A DNA stretch of 64,000 nucleotides from Chloroflexota bacterium (GTDB lineage: Bacteria > Chloroflexota > Chloroflexia > Chloroheliales > Chloroheliaceae), in NCBI GenBank assembly GCA_028287745.1, contig JAQBPB010000080.1, forward strand, positions 53,783 through 117,782. The letters are read 5' to 3'. Position 1 is the first letter of the stretch. Every line of letters begins with the position of its first letter. This document shows, one piece after another, positions 7,168 to 16,347 of the stretch. The notes beneath the pieces were generated by a model. It worked only from the letters and a program-made list of their open reading frames with translations. It was not told the DNA's origin and did not search any database. A program made the translations under genes and the position numbers.

Positions 7168-8964
7168 TTATTTTGAGGCGAACCAATCGGTGTAGCGGTT
7201 TTGTTCCGGTCCCAATAAACCCGGGGTAAAGCCTGCCAGGCGTTTATTAACGACCAGGCGGCCCTCTTCGGCATACAAGAAGATGTAGGGCAGTTCTTCG
7301 GCTTCTATAGCCTGGGCCTGGTCCAGCCACTCTTTGCGGCGGGCGGTATCCGGCTCGTTTTTGGCCTTGGTATACATATCAAGCAGGCGGGAGTTCTGGT
7401 AACTGCCACTATTCAGGTTGGGGACGGCATGCCAGACGTCCACAAAATTCTCCGGTGAATAATCGGCCCGCCAGCCTGACAGGAAAATGTCAAAATCGGC
7501 GTTCGGGCTGGCCAGGAATTTCTGATAATTTTCGTAATCAAAATTACGCAGTTCCACCACGATACCAAGCGAGGCAAAATTTGTTTTCAGGGTGTTAGCC
7601 AGCCCTTCATAAAGCGGGCTGGGCGAGTTGTAAATCAGTTTCAAGGGGCCAATCGGCTTGCCCGCCTTTGTAGTCAGGCGGTTGTTTTGCTGGATATAGC
7701 CAGCCTGCTTGAGCAGTTCCTGGGCTTTAGCCAGGTTCAGGTTGTAGCGAGCCGTATGGGGATTAAAGGCCGGGTGCCAGGGGGACAGGCTGGAATTAAG
7801 CTGCCGTCCCAGGCCGGAACCCTGTTTATCTAGAATACCCTGGTAATCGGTCGCCCAGGCCAGTGCCTGGCGCAGAGTTTTGTCCTGCAAATCCGGCTTC
7901 TGGAAATTAAACCCGGCAAAGTACCAGGTAGGCCTGGCCGGACCCCAGGTATAAGTCTGGACGTTTGGCAATTGTGAGAAGCCGTTAAATTCGGCCGGGG
8001 AAGGGCTGTAGAAGTCCACCTCACCGGTTTTAACCTTTTGCAAAGCCACCTGGCTGTCAGGCACAACGTTAAACGTCAGGCTTTCCAGGCGCGGAGCCGG
8101 GTAAATACTTGAAACAGGGTTTCGCTCAAAGGTTATGGAAATGTCAGGTTTCCACTCTTTGAGTTTCCAGGGGCCGCTCACGACAGTCGGCGCTTTAATC
8201 TGGGGATTTTTAGCCGGGTCGTTCCAATTTAGGGTACCCCAGATATGGCTGGGTAACGGCTCGATAACATCAGCCCGGCTGACAATATCACTGCTGAAAC
8301 CGCGGAATTTTATGACCAGCGTCCGGGGGTCAGGCGCCTGGTAACTTTCAATCCCGGTATTATTAAAGTCAGGTTTATAGACAGCCGCCTGGGCTAACGG
8401 CCAGCCGTTTTCGGCTTTAGCGGCCTGCTGGTAGGTCCACAGGTAATCGGCGCTGGTGATTGGCCTGCCATCGCTCCACTTCAAGCCATCCTTAAGGGTA
8501 AAAGTGACCGTCGTATCCTCTACTACCCAGCGGGCGGCGGCTGACGGCTGCGGCTGGAGCGTAACAGGATCCAGGCGAACCAGGGAGGCGCTATACAGCA
8601 GGGGCAAGAATTGCTGCCCGCTGGCATTATTTTCTTTATAGGGATGAAGCGTCAGGGGATCGCGCAAGACTGCCCCGGTGGCTTTTCCGCCTACGACTAC
8701 CGGCGGGGTGGGAGTAGGTGGCAGCGTCGGCTTTACCGGCAAAGGGGTATAAGTTGGAGTAGGAGGAGGTACGGTTGGAATACCATTTCCCGTGGTGCGT
8801 GTTCCCCGGTCGTTTGAAACGCTGGGCTGTGCTGGGGTGCCGGTGCCAGCCACCTCATCAGAGCAAGCCGTTAACATCAACAAGACCAGGATCGTAACCA
8901 TCAATAAAATCAAAGAGCCAGATTTAGCAGGACGGGTCAGACACCCCTGAAAACGAGAAACCAA
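7168..8964 (-). CDS. Oligopeptide ABC transporter substrate-binding lipoprotein (third copy)
   Basis: Family 5 extracellular solute-binding protein (OppA/DppA type), a membrane-anchored lipoprotein that delivers peptides or similar ligands to the OppBC channel. It has a hydrophobic signal segment ending in the lipobox LMLTAC, a Pro/Thr-rich tether, and family stretches such as FTLKDGLKWSDGRPITSADYLWTYQQA. I choose a TTG start at 8964: GGAGG lies 9 nt upstream, and it leaves a short basic n-region. An upstream TTG at 9000 has no such site. The gene is last in the minus-strand opp cluster and begins 39 nt after the stop of the second binding-protein gene. It is only loosely similar to the other two, so it probably has a different ligand. 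Confidence 0.87.
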   Translation of the reverse strand: MVSRFQGCLTRPAKSGSLILLMVTILVLLMLTACSDEVAGTGTPAQPSVSNDRGTRTTGNGIPTVPPPTPTYTPLPVKPTLPPTPTPPVVVGGKATGAVLRDPLTLHPYKENNASGQQFLPLLYSASLVRLDPVTLQPQPSAAARWVVEDTTVTFTLKDGLKWSDGRPITSADYLWTYQQAAKAENGWPLAQAAVYKPDFNNTGIESYQAPDPRTLVIKFRGFSSDIVSRADVIEPLPSHIWGTLNWNDPAKNPQIKAPTVVSGPWKLKEWKPDISITFERNPVSSIYPAPRLESLTFNVVPDSQVALQKVKTGEVDFYSPSPAEFNGFSQLPNVQTYTWGPARPTWYFAGFNFQKPDLQDKTLRQALAWATDYQGILDKQGSGLGRQLNSSLSPWHPAFNPHTARYNLNLAKAQELLKQAGYIQQNNRLTTKAGKPIGPLKLIYNSPSPLYEGLANTLKTNFASLGIVVELRNFDYENYQKFLASPNADFDIFLSGWRADYSPENFVDVWHAVPNLNSGSYQNSRLLDMYTKAKNEPDTARRKEWLDQAQAIEAEELPYIFLYAEEGRLVVNKRLAGFTPGLLGPEQNRYTDWFASK

Positions 8965-9002
8965 AAACCACAACCTCCAACAAATTTTAATTAACGGCAA
9001 AA

Positions 9003-10904
9003 TCAGGCCGCCCCGCGTTGATACCAGTTTAAAAGAGCCGGGAAAGCATCCCAGGCTAATTGCCAGCGCGGTAAATTAATAACTCCACCTCCACCAGGGT
9101 CAATACTGCTGCCCATAACGGTGCTTGATTGTAGAGTATACAGGAAAAACACCGGTGAGTCATTCGCGATGAGCCGCTGCAACTGTTCGTACAACAGGCG
9201 CCGCTGGCTTTTCTGCTCCACATCCGAAAGCCGTAATGCCTGGGAGAAAAGGGCGTCCACGGTATCACTACTATAGCCGCTAAAGTTCAAACTACCCTGG
9301 CTGGTGAACTGCGCCTTGAAATTGTCCGGGTCACTGGCACCGGGCACGCGCAGCAAACCAACTTCCAGATCGTATTTGCCTTCAGCCCGGCGCTTGAGGT
9401 AATTGGCCTGGTCTAGCCTGGTTGTTTTAACCTTTAACCCCAACTGCATGTATTGCTGCTGGAGATAGACCGCAATCGAAGCCGACTCCGGTATGTTATC
9501 GGGATAGATCAACTCCAGGGCCGGAACCACCTTACCGGCGGAATCGGACAGGGCATCATCCAGGTCGCGGGGATAATAGCCGCTATTCTTCAAATCCTCC
9601 TGGGCCTGGCGCAGGCTAAAGCGGCCCGTTGGGGCAACTTTAATGGCAAACTCGCTGGCCGCCGGTAGAAAGCTGGTCTGCTCAACTGCCTGGCCTTTTT
9701 CAACCGTGGCAATCAAGCTGCGCACATCCACCGTCCGGTTCAGGGCCTGGCGGACTGCCGGGTTGCGCAGAAAAGGATTTGACAGGTTATAGCCGATGTA
9801 GCGCTGCCCGGCGTCCTGGGGCGTCCAGCGATAAATCGTTACGCTGCTAAAAACTTGTAGATCATTTATTGAAGCCGGGGACAGGCCGAAAAAAGTCCAA
9901 CCCAGGCTGCCTGCCTTCAGGCCGGTAAGCAAATCAGCCGGGGAACCGGCTAAGATCAGGCTGACTTTATCAAAATTCGGCCGTCCCATAAAGTAATTTA
10001 GCTGGCCCTGGTAAATCAGGGCGGTGGGGTCGGGCAGATACGGCCCACTAACAACCGTCGGGCGGCTAATTTCCGGATTGCGTTCTGGATTGTTAAATGG
10101 ATAGCGGCCCCAGACTTTTTCGGGTAGCGGCTCAATCAGCCTGATGGTGTCAAAAGCCGTGGCATAGCGGTCATCGAAGGTAAAAACCAGGGTCCGAGTA
10201 TCCGGGCCTTCCACGCTGCGGATGCGCCGCAATTCGGCCAGGTGCGGGTAGCGAGTCTCTTTTAAGGCACTGTTGAAAGCATAGATGTAATCTGAGGCAA
10301 GAATCGGGCTTCCATCGCTCCAGAAAATATCCTGGCGCAACTGGAAAGTCAGCTTGCGGCCCTCGTTTTCTGCCACAGGCAAAGCTCGTGCGGCCAGCGG
10401 CTTCCATTCAAGCTTAACCGGGTCGCGATATAGTAGCCCGGCGTTCCAGGTCAGCGTTTGAAGACGCTGCGAAACCTCGCTCAAGTCGGCGGCGTAGGGC
10501 GAAAAGTTGCGTGCCTTAAAATCGCCATCCAGCACCCCGACAGTCAGAGTCCCACCGGTGCGACGGACGGGCTGCAAAGGGACAATCGGCAGCGGAGTTA
10601 TCGAAGGCGTTGGGAAAACCTGGCTAGAAGTTGTCGCAGGTAAAGTCACCGTAGGGCGCGGTGTTGGGACCGCCGTATTAACTACAGCAGAGGTGCTGGC
10701 TTGAGTCGTAGTGGCTGTACCTGTAGGTCTGGTTATAGTGGAGCTGGCTGAATTAGTTGAGGTAATGACGGGTGAAGCGGTTGGACTGGCTGCGGCAGTA
10801 GGTGCAGGCCCCATTAGGGTAGGGGTCTGCTGGTCCGAACAGGCAGCCAGCAGCGCCAGGACAAAAAGTTGGAAGCAAATTAAAAGGCGGATTTGTCTGG
10901 ACAT
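9003..10904 (-). CDS. Oligopeptide ABC transporter substrate-binding lipoprotein (second copy)
   Basis: A second family 5 solute-binding lipoprotein. The signal peptide ends in LALLAAC and is followed by about 80 residues rich in Thr, Ser, Ala and Pro that form a flexible tether. The mature domain begins near RTGGTLTVGVLDGDFKARNF and contains TFQLRQDIFWSDGSPILASDYIYAF, the usual peptide-binding-protein signature region. At 633 aa it is longer than E. coli OppA because of the tether. It lies 38 nt downstream of the permease oppC in the same orientation. The Shine-Dalgarno is weak, which suggests low or coupled expression. Confidence 0.88.
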   Translation of the reverse strand: MSRQIRLLICFQLFVLALLAACSDQQTPTLMGPAPTAAASPTASPVITSTNSASSTITRPTGTATTTQASTSAVVNTAVPTPRPTVTLPATTSSQVFPTPSITPLPIVPLQPVRRTGGTLTVGVLDGDFKARNFSPYAADLSEVSQRLQTLTWNAGLLYRDPVKLEWKPLAARALPVAENEGRKLTFQLRQDIFWSDGSPILASDYIYAFNSALKETRYPHLAELRRIRSVEGPDTRTLVFTFDDRYATAFDTIRLIEPLPEKVWGRYPFNNPERNPEISRPTVVSGPYLPDPTALIYQGQLNYFMGRPNFDKVSLILAGSPADLLTGLKAGSLGWTFFGLSPASINDLQVFSSVTIYRWTPQDAGQRYIGYNLSNPFLRNPAVRQALNRTVDVRSLIATVEKGQAVEQTSFLPAASEFAIKVAPTGRFSLRQAQEDLKNSGYYPRDLDDALSDSAGKVVPALELIYPDNIPESASIAVYLQQQYMQLGLKVKTTRLDQANYLKRRAEGKYDLEVGLLRVPGASDPDNFKAQFTSQGSLNFSGYSSDTVDALFSQALRLSDVEQKSQRRLLYEQLQRLIANDSPVFFLYTLQSSTVMGSSIDPGGGGVINLPRWQLAWDAFPALLNWYQRGAA

Positions 10905-10942
10905 ACTGCTGGACAGCCAACTTTACTATAGATTAAACCCGA

Positions 10943-11893
10943 TTAGCGGTCCCGAAGGCGCGGGTCGAAGGCATCGCGCAAGCCGTCGGCAATCAGGTAA
11001 ACACATAAAACAGTGACAAAGAAAGCCATGGCAGGTGCGTAAACCATCCACGGAGCCCCGGTAATATAGAGCTGCGAGTCGCTGAGCATATTGCCCCAGC
11101 TAGGTATCGGCACGCTTATACCAAAGCCCAGGAAGCTCAGGCCGGACTCGGTTAGCATCGCGCCTACCACGTCAAACCCGGCCACAACCAGCATGGTCGA
11201 GATAACGTTCGGCAAGATATGGACAAACAAAATCCGGAAGTTACTCGCGCCCATGACGCGGGTGGCATCCACATACTCCCGGTTACGCAGGCTTAAGACC
11301 TGGCCGCGTATCTGGCGAGTACCACCGGGCCAGCTAAGGGCCCCGATAATAATCGAAAGGCTCAAGATGTCCGGTTTGAAAAAAAGCGACAGAATAATTA
11401 GCAAGAAAAGGCTTGGTACGTTAAAAATAATCTGTACCAGCGCGTTAACCGCGTCATCAATCTTACCGCCAAAGTATCCGGCAACCAGGCCCAGGGTAGT
11501 GCCTAAAACTACCGAAAACAGGGCTGCCAGAAACCCTACGCTCAAAGAAACCTGACCCCCGGCCAGGACCCGCACCAGCAAATCCCGGCCCAGTTCATCC
11601 GTACCCAGGACGTGGCCGCCTACGCCCGGACCAACCGGAGGTTGCAACCCTTCTGATAGCAGATTAAAGTCAATTTCATCTCTATTCTGATGAAGAATAT
11701 TATCGCCAATCCAGCCCGAACTGTAACAGATGAAACTTATAATTACAAAGATAATCAGTGCAACCACGTTCAGTTTCGAACTAAAGAACCGGGCAAAGCC
11801 ACTGGCAAAGAACCCACGGGCCTGTGACTTTCGGCGACTGGTGATGGATGAATTGCCCGGAGTGGTTGGAAGTTGAGTGCCTGTTTGACTCAT
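10943..11893 (-). CDS. oppC: Oligopeptide ABC transporter permease, OppC/DppC type
   Basis: Inner-membrane permease subunit that pairs with OppB to form the peptide channel. After a 40-residue soluble N terminus come a first transmembrane helix and the OppC_N region, then GTDELGRDLLVRVLAGGQVSL, which is typical for DppC/OppC. The EAA loop that contacts the ATPases is seen as REYVDATRVMGASNFRILFVHILPN. The C terminus LSFLGFGISVPIPSWGNML is also characteristic. It starts 52 nt after the OppB stop codon on the minus strand. Confidence 0.93.
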   Translation of the reverse strand: MSQTGTQLPTTPGNSSITSRRKSQARGFFASGFARFFSSKLNVVALIIFVIISFICYSSGWIGDNILHQNRDEIDFNLLSEGLQPPVGPGVGGHVLGTDELGRDLLVRVLAGGQVSLSVGFLAALFSVVLGTTLGLVAGYFGGKIDDAVNALVQIIFNVPSLFLLIILSLFFKPDILSLSIIIGALSWPGGTRQIRGQVLSLRNREYVDATRVMGASNFRILFVHILPNVISTMLVVAGFDVVGAMLTESGLSFLGFGISVPIPSWGNMLSDSQLYITGAPWMVYAPAMAFFVTVLCVYLIADGLRDAFDPRLRDR

Positions 11894-11945
11894 TCTTATA
11901 TCCTAATTTCTTTCCTCAAAACTAGTGTGCCCAGACCAGTTCCGC

Positions 11946-12881
11946 TTAATCATAGCGAACACGCGGGTCAACCAGACCATAACCAATATCAGCCAACAAG
12001 GTGCCGATAACCGTCAGAATAGTTCCGATATAAAGAATACAGAGCAGTACAGGCATATCACGGCTGGAAGCGGCCTGGAAAAAGAGGCGCCCCATGCCGG
12101 GCCATTGAAAGATCTGTTCGGTAATAATTGCCCCGCTTACCAGGGCCGGTAACAAATAACCGAGTAAGGTTACTACCGGGATAAGCGAGTTGCGGAATAC
12201 GTGCCAGCGATTGACCTCTTTGCCGGGCAATCCTTTAGCAACAGCGGTGCGTACATAATCCTGGCTGAGTACTTCAAGGGTTTCCGCCCGCACGAACCGG
12301 GTAAAGCTGATAAGGACCCCGGTGGAAAGCAAAGCCGCCGGAATCATCAAATGTAAGAACCAGGGACCAATGCCGCCGGTACCTTCCCCTTGCGGGAACC
12401 ACTTCACTGTATTAGCCAGGATAATAATAACCATGAGGGAAATCCACCAGACCGGCATACAACTGCCAATTACGGTTATTACCCTGACCACATTATCGCC
12501 TAATTTGCCACGGCGGCGGGCAGCATAAATACCCAGGGGAATACCAAGCATACCGATTAGATAGCTGGCCAGACCTAGCTGGGCAGTGGCTGATATACGT
12601 TCAACTACCAGTTGGGAAGCTGGTCGCGGATTAGTATAGGACCGACCAAAATCGAAGACGGCAATGCGGCTCATCCAGGTAACATACTGTTCGTACAGAG
12701 GCTTGTCCAATCCATAGCTGACTCTAATAGCCTCTACCTGTTCCCTGGTAAGTTTGGGGTTCTGCGTCAGGACCACTTCAGGTCCGCCGGGCGCAATATT
12801 AACCAGTAAAAAGGTCAAGCTCATGATCGCCCATACTAGAAGCAGAGATTGTAACAATCTGCGAATAATAAACCGCCGCAT
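11946..12881 (-). CDS. oppB: Oligopeptide ABC transporter permease, OppB/DppB type
   Basis: Partner permease of OppC in the inner membrane. The N terminus IIRRLLQSLLLVWAIMSLTFLLV followed by PGGPE is the classical OppB/DppB start. The EAA motif lies at DYVRTAVAKGLPGKEVNRWHVFRNSLIPVV, and the protein ends with GYGLVDPRVRYD, again typical. Its 311 aa match the family. A 197-nt gap holding a large stem-loop separates it from the upstream oppA gene. Confidence 0.93.
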   Translation of the reverse strand: MRRFIIRRLLQSLLLVWAIMSLTFLLVNIAPGGPEVVLTQNPKLTREQVEAIRVSYGLDKPLYEQYVTWMSRIAVFDFGRSYTNPRPASQLVVERISATAQLGLASYLIGMLGIPLGIYAARRRGKLGDNVVRVITVIGSCMPVWWISLMVIIILANTVKWFPQGEGTGGIGPWFLHLMIPAALLSTGVLISFTRFVRAETLEVLSQDYVRTAVAKGLPGKEVNRWHVFRNSLIPVVTLLGYLLPALVSGAIITEQIFQWPGMGRLFFQAASSRDMPVLLCILYIGTILTVIGTLLADIGYGLVDPRVRYD

Positions 12882-12945
12882 TATGGCCTTCTTGTTAGCT
12901 TTATCAAAATATTTATTAGACTAGTTTAAGGTTTTTAGTTTTTAT

Positions 12946-12985
12946 AGTCTACCAGGCCCTTCATATTGAAAGGACCTGGTAGACT
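12946..12985 (-). other. Intergenic stem-loop between oppA and oppB
   Basis: A 16-bp stem with one mismatch (arms 12946-12961 and 12970-12985, containing CTACCAGG / CCTGGTAG) and an 8-nt loop. On the transcribed minus strand no T-run follows, so it looks more like an mRNA-stabilising or processing structure than a terminator. Confidence 0.6.
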
Positions 12986-13078
12986 GTGGAACTTCTTAGT
13001 TGGCAGGTAGAAAAGAGTTAATTCAGGCCAGGCTTACACCTTTGATAAATTCACTCTAATCTACCCGGTGGCTATTAA

Positions 13079-14974
13079 CTAGCTCTTGGTAAACCAGCGA
13101 GTCAGCTGATCGTTGGTGAAAGCATGCTCGGCGCCTTTATAGCCCGGAGCAACGTTCTGCACCTTCGGAGAGATACCGTTGAAGCTGTTCAGGTTGTAGA
13201 GGAAGAAGTACGGCGTGTCATCGCTGAGAATCTTCTGAGCTTCGTTGTAAAGGGCTTTACGTTTGGCAACATCCGGCTCTTTGGCACCCAGTTTGAAGAT
13301 TTCATCAATCCGGGAGTTGGCGTAGCCAGGGTTGTTCTGAGTACCATTAGTAATAGCCGCCGATTTGAAGCTATCCGGGTCGGGGAAACCACCACCGGAA
13401 GCGCTCAACGAAATGTCGAAGTCTTTCTTCTTTACCACCTGGTCGAGGTAGGCATTGAATTCCTTGCCGTCGACGTTAATGGTGATACCGAGCTGCTTCA
13501 ACTGCTGCTGCAGGTAAGTAGCGGTCAGCTTGCGGGGGTTGCTGGAAGTCGGGAAAGCGATGGTTAAAGTGATAGGCTTGCCATCTTTGCCCAACAGGTT
13601 GCCGCTGCCGTCCAATTTGTACCCGGCATCGGCCAGGGTCTTCTTGGCGGTATCAATGCTGTACTTGTATTCGTTGACTTCCTTGTTGTAGTACGGGCTC
13701 TGCGGGTTCACAAAGCTGAACTGGGGAGTACCCAGGCCGTTTTCAGCCAGTTTGATCAGGTTGGTGCGGTCAATAGCGTAATTGATCGCGATACGCATGG
13801 CCTTGTCATTCAAAGGAGCGCGGCGAGTGTTGTACTCAACATAGCGGTAGGTGCCGTTTACCGCAGACCAGTCGTAGACGGCCAGGGCCGGGTCGGACTT
13901 GGCAGCAGCGTACTGAGCAGGCGGGAAGCTTTCGGTATAGTCAGCCTGGCCGGTCTTGATGGCTTCCAATACGGTCGCCGGGGAGCCGCCCTTGAAGACT
14001 ACGGTATCGTAGATGGGTTTGCCACGCCACCAGTTAGCGTTGGTCTTGAAGGTGCCGGTGGCTTTAGGGTCCCAGCTCTGGATGGTGTAAGGACCATTAA
14101 CCACGGTCGGTTTGGCAATTTCGGTATTCTTGGTGATATCGTACCAGGCTTTGCCAGTCCAAACCTTCGAAGGAACCGGTACTACGGAACCAATGTAGGC
14201 CAGGGCCAGGTCGAGCGCGTAGACATCATCCAGGGTGAAGGTGATGGTTTTAGCGGTAGCATCGGTGGTCAGCTTGATCTTCTTAAGATCGTCCAGACCG
14301 ACGAAGTTGTTGTCCGGGTTAGCGGTGTCTTCTTTGATAGCGTTGTCGTAAGCAAACTGGTAGTCGGCCACGGTTACGGCCGAGCCATCGCTCCACTTAA
14401 CATCATCGCGCAAAGTAAAGGTAAAGGTCTTGTTGTCGGAGCTAACCTTCATGTCCTTGGCATAGCGCAGGTTCCATTTCAGGTTGGTGTAATCGTACTC
14501 AACCATTGCACCGTCCCAGATAAGCGAGTTAGCTTCGAGCACCGATTGCTGGTAGTCGTTGGCGCTCGGGTAAGGGTGCAGCACCGGGGCAAGTTCACCG
14601 GCTAAGCTGATGTAGGTAAAGGTACCACCGGCCGGGGCACCGGCAGGAGCCGGGCTAAGGGGCGGCAGGACGCTTATGCTGGAAGTGCTAGCACCAGCAC
14701 TGGCAGCGGTAGTCGCAGCGGTAGTCGCAGCGGCAGTGGTCGCGGCAGCAACCGTAGTCGCAGCGGCAGTTGTGCCAGCAGCCGTGGTCGCGGCAGCCGT
14801 GGTCGCGGCAACCGTGGTCGCGGCAGCCGTAGTAGCAGCAGCCGTGGTCGCGGCAGCCGTAGTAGCGGCGGCGGTCGTAGCCGGGGCAGTTGTAGCAGTA
14901 TTGTCACCGCAAGCAGCCAACAAAGTGGATGCTACGAGCGTCAAAACCACCAACAACGGTGTTTTTTTATGCAT
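13079..14974 (-). CDS. oppA: Oligopeptide ABC transporter substrate-binding lipoprotein (first copy)
   Basis: Major peptide-binding lipoprotein of the opp cluster. The signal peptide ends in the lipobox STLLAAC. Next come about 70 residues of near-repeats of TTAAA, a low-complexity surface tether, and then the family 5 binding domain (for example TFTLRDDVKWSDGSAVTVADYQFAY). The length is 631 aa. AAGGAGAG sits before the ATG. The gene is flanked on both sides by stem-loops, an arrangement that in other ABC operons raises the binding-protein mRNA over that of the permeases. The first twelve residues after the lipobox region (AACGDNTATTAP) are identical to the cytochrome lipoprotein at 38877-39386. 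Confidence 0.92.
   Translation of the reverse strand: MHKKTPLLVVLTLVASTLLAACGDNTATTAPATTAAATTAAATTAAATTAAATTVAATTAAATTAAGTTAAATTVAAATTAAATTAATTAASAGASTSSISVLPPLSPAPAGAPAGGTFTYISLAGELAPVLHPYPSANDYQQSVLEANSLIWDGAMVEYDYTNLKWNLRYAKDMKVSSDNKTFTFTLRDDVKWSDGSAVTVADYQFAYDNAIKEDTANPDNNFVGLDDLKKIKLTTDATAKTITFTLDDVYALDLALAYIGSVVPVPSKVWTGKAWYDITKNTEIAKPTVVNGPYTIQSWDPKATGTFKTNANWWRGKPIYDTVVFKGGSPATVLEAIKTGQADYTESFPPAQYAAAKSDPALAVYDWSAVNGTYRYVEYNTRRAPLNDKAMRIAINYAIDRTNLIKLAENGLGTPQFSFVNPQSPYYNKEVNEYKYSIDTAKKTLADAGYKLDGSGNLLGKDGKPITLTIAFPTSSNPRKLTATYLQQQLKQLGITINVDGKEFNAYLDQVVKKKDFDISLSASGGGFPDPDSFKSAAITNGTQNNPGYANSRIDEIFKLGAKEPDVAKRKALYNEAQKILSDDTPYFFLYNLNSFNGISPKVQNVAPGYKGAEHAFTNDQLTRWFTKS
14695..14900 (-). 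repeat. Degenerate tandem repeat encoding the TTAAA tether
   Basis: Short GC-rich units of about 15 bp (GCCGTGGTCGCGGCA and variants on the plus strand) repeat in tandem and encode the Thr/Ala-rich linker. They also create long spurious reading frames on the opposite strand. Confidence 0.8.
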
Positions 14975-15055
14975 TTCTGGATCTCTCCTTATTACTTCTT
15001 TAAATAGTTTCAGTTAACCAGGTCGAAAAGCTGCCAAGTGAAACTTTAGTAAACC

Positions 15056-15074
15056 ATTCCGGCCCGGCCGGAAT
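15056..15074 (-). other. GC-rich palindrome between oppF and oppA
   Basis: A perfect 19-nt palindrome, ATTCCGGCC-C-GGCCGGAAT. It is not followed by a T-run. Together with the stem-loop after oppA it brackets the binding-protein gene. Confidence 0.6.
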
Positions 15075-15156
15075 CAGGAAAATACTGCGGGTAACACCAA
15101 AAGTTAGTTAACCGGAGCCCCAGTGGAACTCCGCTTAACCGGAAAATTGTCTATAG

Positions 15157-16302
15157 TTACACCATCGAAAGTTTGCCGCTGGCTACATCTTCGGCAAAGT
15201 GGCAGGCGGCAAGATGTCCGCCGCCAATGTCGCGGAAGGCTGGCTCCTGTTCCCGGCAAATTTGCTGGGCCAGAGGGCAGCGCGTATGAAAGCGGCAGGC
15301 CGGTGGTGGGTTGATTGGCGAAGGGACATCGCCGGTCAAGATGATGCGCTTGCGCCGTTTTTCGGCTTTAGGGTCAGGAATAGGTACTGCCGAAAGAAGG
15401 GCTACGGTATAAGGATGGGCCGGTTTGGTATAAATCTCGTCCCGGTCGGCCAGTTCAACGATTTTACCCAGGTACATTACCGCTACCCGGTCGCTGATAT
15501 GGCGGACCACGCTAAGGTCATGGGCTACGAAAAGATAGGTCAGGTTAAGCTGGCTTTGCAGGTCTTCCATCAGGTTAACTACCTGAGCCTGGATGGAGAC
15601 GTCCAGGGCCGATACCGGTTCGTCCGCGACAATGAAAGAAGGCGAGGCTGCGAGTGCCCGGGCAATACCCACGCGCTGGCGCTGCCCGCCGGAAAACTCG
15701 TGCGGATAGCGGCTGCCGTAATAACGGCTCAAACCGACCAGTTCCAGCAGTTCCTGGACCCTTTCCTGACGCTCTTTGGCAGTGCCGATTTTATGAATGG
15801 TCATCGGTTCGGCAATGATATTCTGGACGGTCAGCCGGGGATTCAAGCTGGCATAAGGGTCCTGGAAAATCATGGTCATGTTGCGGCGGACCGATTTCAG
15901 TTCCTGCCCCTTGATATTGGTAATATCCTGGCCGTTAAAGTAAATTTTACCGCCGGTAGCCTTATTCAAATGCAGGATGGTGCGCCCGGTAGTGGACTTA
16001 CCGCAGCCTGACTCGCCGACCAGGCCAAGGGTTTCACCTTTACGTACATCAAAACTTATGCCATCTACGGCCCGGACAGCACCAACTTGCTTCTGAAAAA
16101 TGATGCCCTGGTTGATCGGAAAGTGCATTTCCAGGTTACGGACGCTCATAAGCACATTGGGATCGGTCAGGGCGGCTTCTCCAAGGGCCAGGGACTCGGC
16201 GGTCTGGTCGTCCCGGTGATTTACCTGGAGGGTTGACCCGGAGTTATCGCTAGCCTTGTCAACATTTGTTTCAGATTTCGAGTTAAGGTTTTGCTCACTC
16301 AT
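15157..16302 (-). CDS. oppF: Oligopeptide ABC transporter ATPase, OppF/DppF type
   Basis: Cytoplasmic ATPase that powers the OppBC channel. It has the Walker A GLVGESGCGKST, the ABC signature SGGQRQRVGIARAL, Walker B FIVADEPVSALD and the switch His in LFVAHDLSVV. The C-terminal oligopeptide/dipeptide extension contains the Cys-rich segment PPACRFHTRCPLAQQIC, thought in relatives to bind an iron-sulfur cluster. An N-terminal extension of about 45 polar residues precedes the domain. It starts 45 nt after the oppD stop codon. Confidence 0.94.
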   Translation of the reverse strand: MSEQNLNSKSETNVDKASDNSGSTLQVNHRDDQTAESLALGEAALTDPNVLMSVRNLEMHFPINQGIIFQKQVGAVRAVDGISFDVRKGETLGLVGESGCGKSTTGRTILHLNKATGGKIYFNGQDITNIKGQELKSVRRNMTMIFQDPYASLNPRLTVQNIIAEPMTIHKIGTAKERQERVQELLELVGLSRYYGSRYPHEFSGGQRQRVGIARALAASPSFIVADEPVSALDVSIQAQVVNLMEDLQSQLNLTYLFVAHDLSVVRHISDRVAVMYLGKIVELADRDEIYTKPAHPYTVALLSAVPIPDPKAEKRRKRIILTGDVPSPINPPPACRFHTRCPLAQQICREQEPAFRDIGGGHLAACHFAEDVASGKLSMV

Positions 16303-16347
16303 CAGGGCCTGACTTTCTGAGAATAAAAACCATTAGTTACAAACATT

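Noticed and set aside
12946..12985. Rho-independent terminator within the opp cluster
   Set aside because: No T-run follows on the transcribed strand, so I list it as a stem-loop instead.
14676..15017. 113-codon plus-strand frame rich in Val/Ala
   Set aside because: It is the antisense of the OppA Thr/Ala tether repeats, with no Shine-Dalgarno; a similar shadow exists at 39172-39417.
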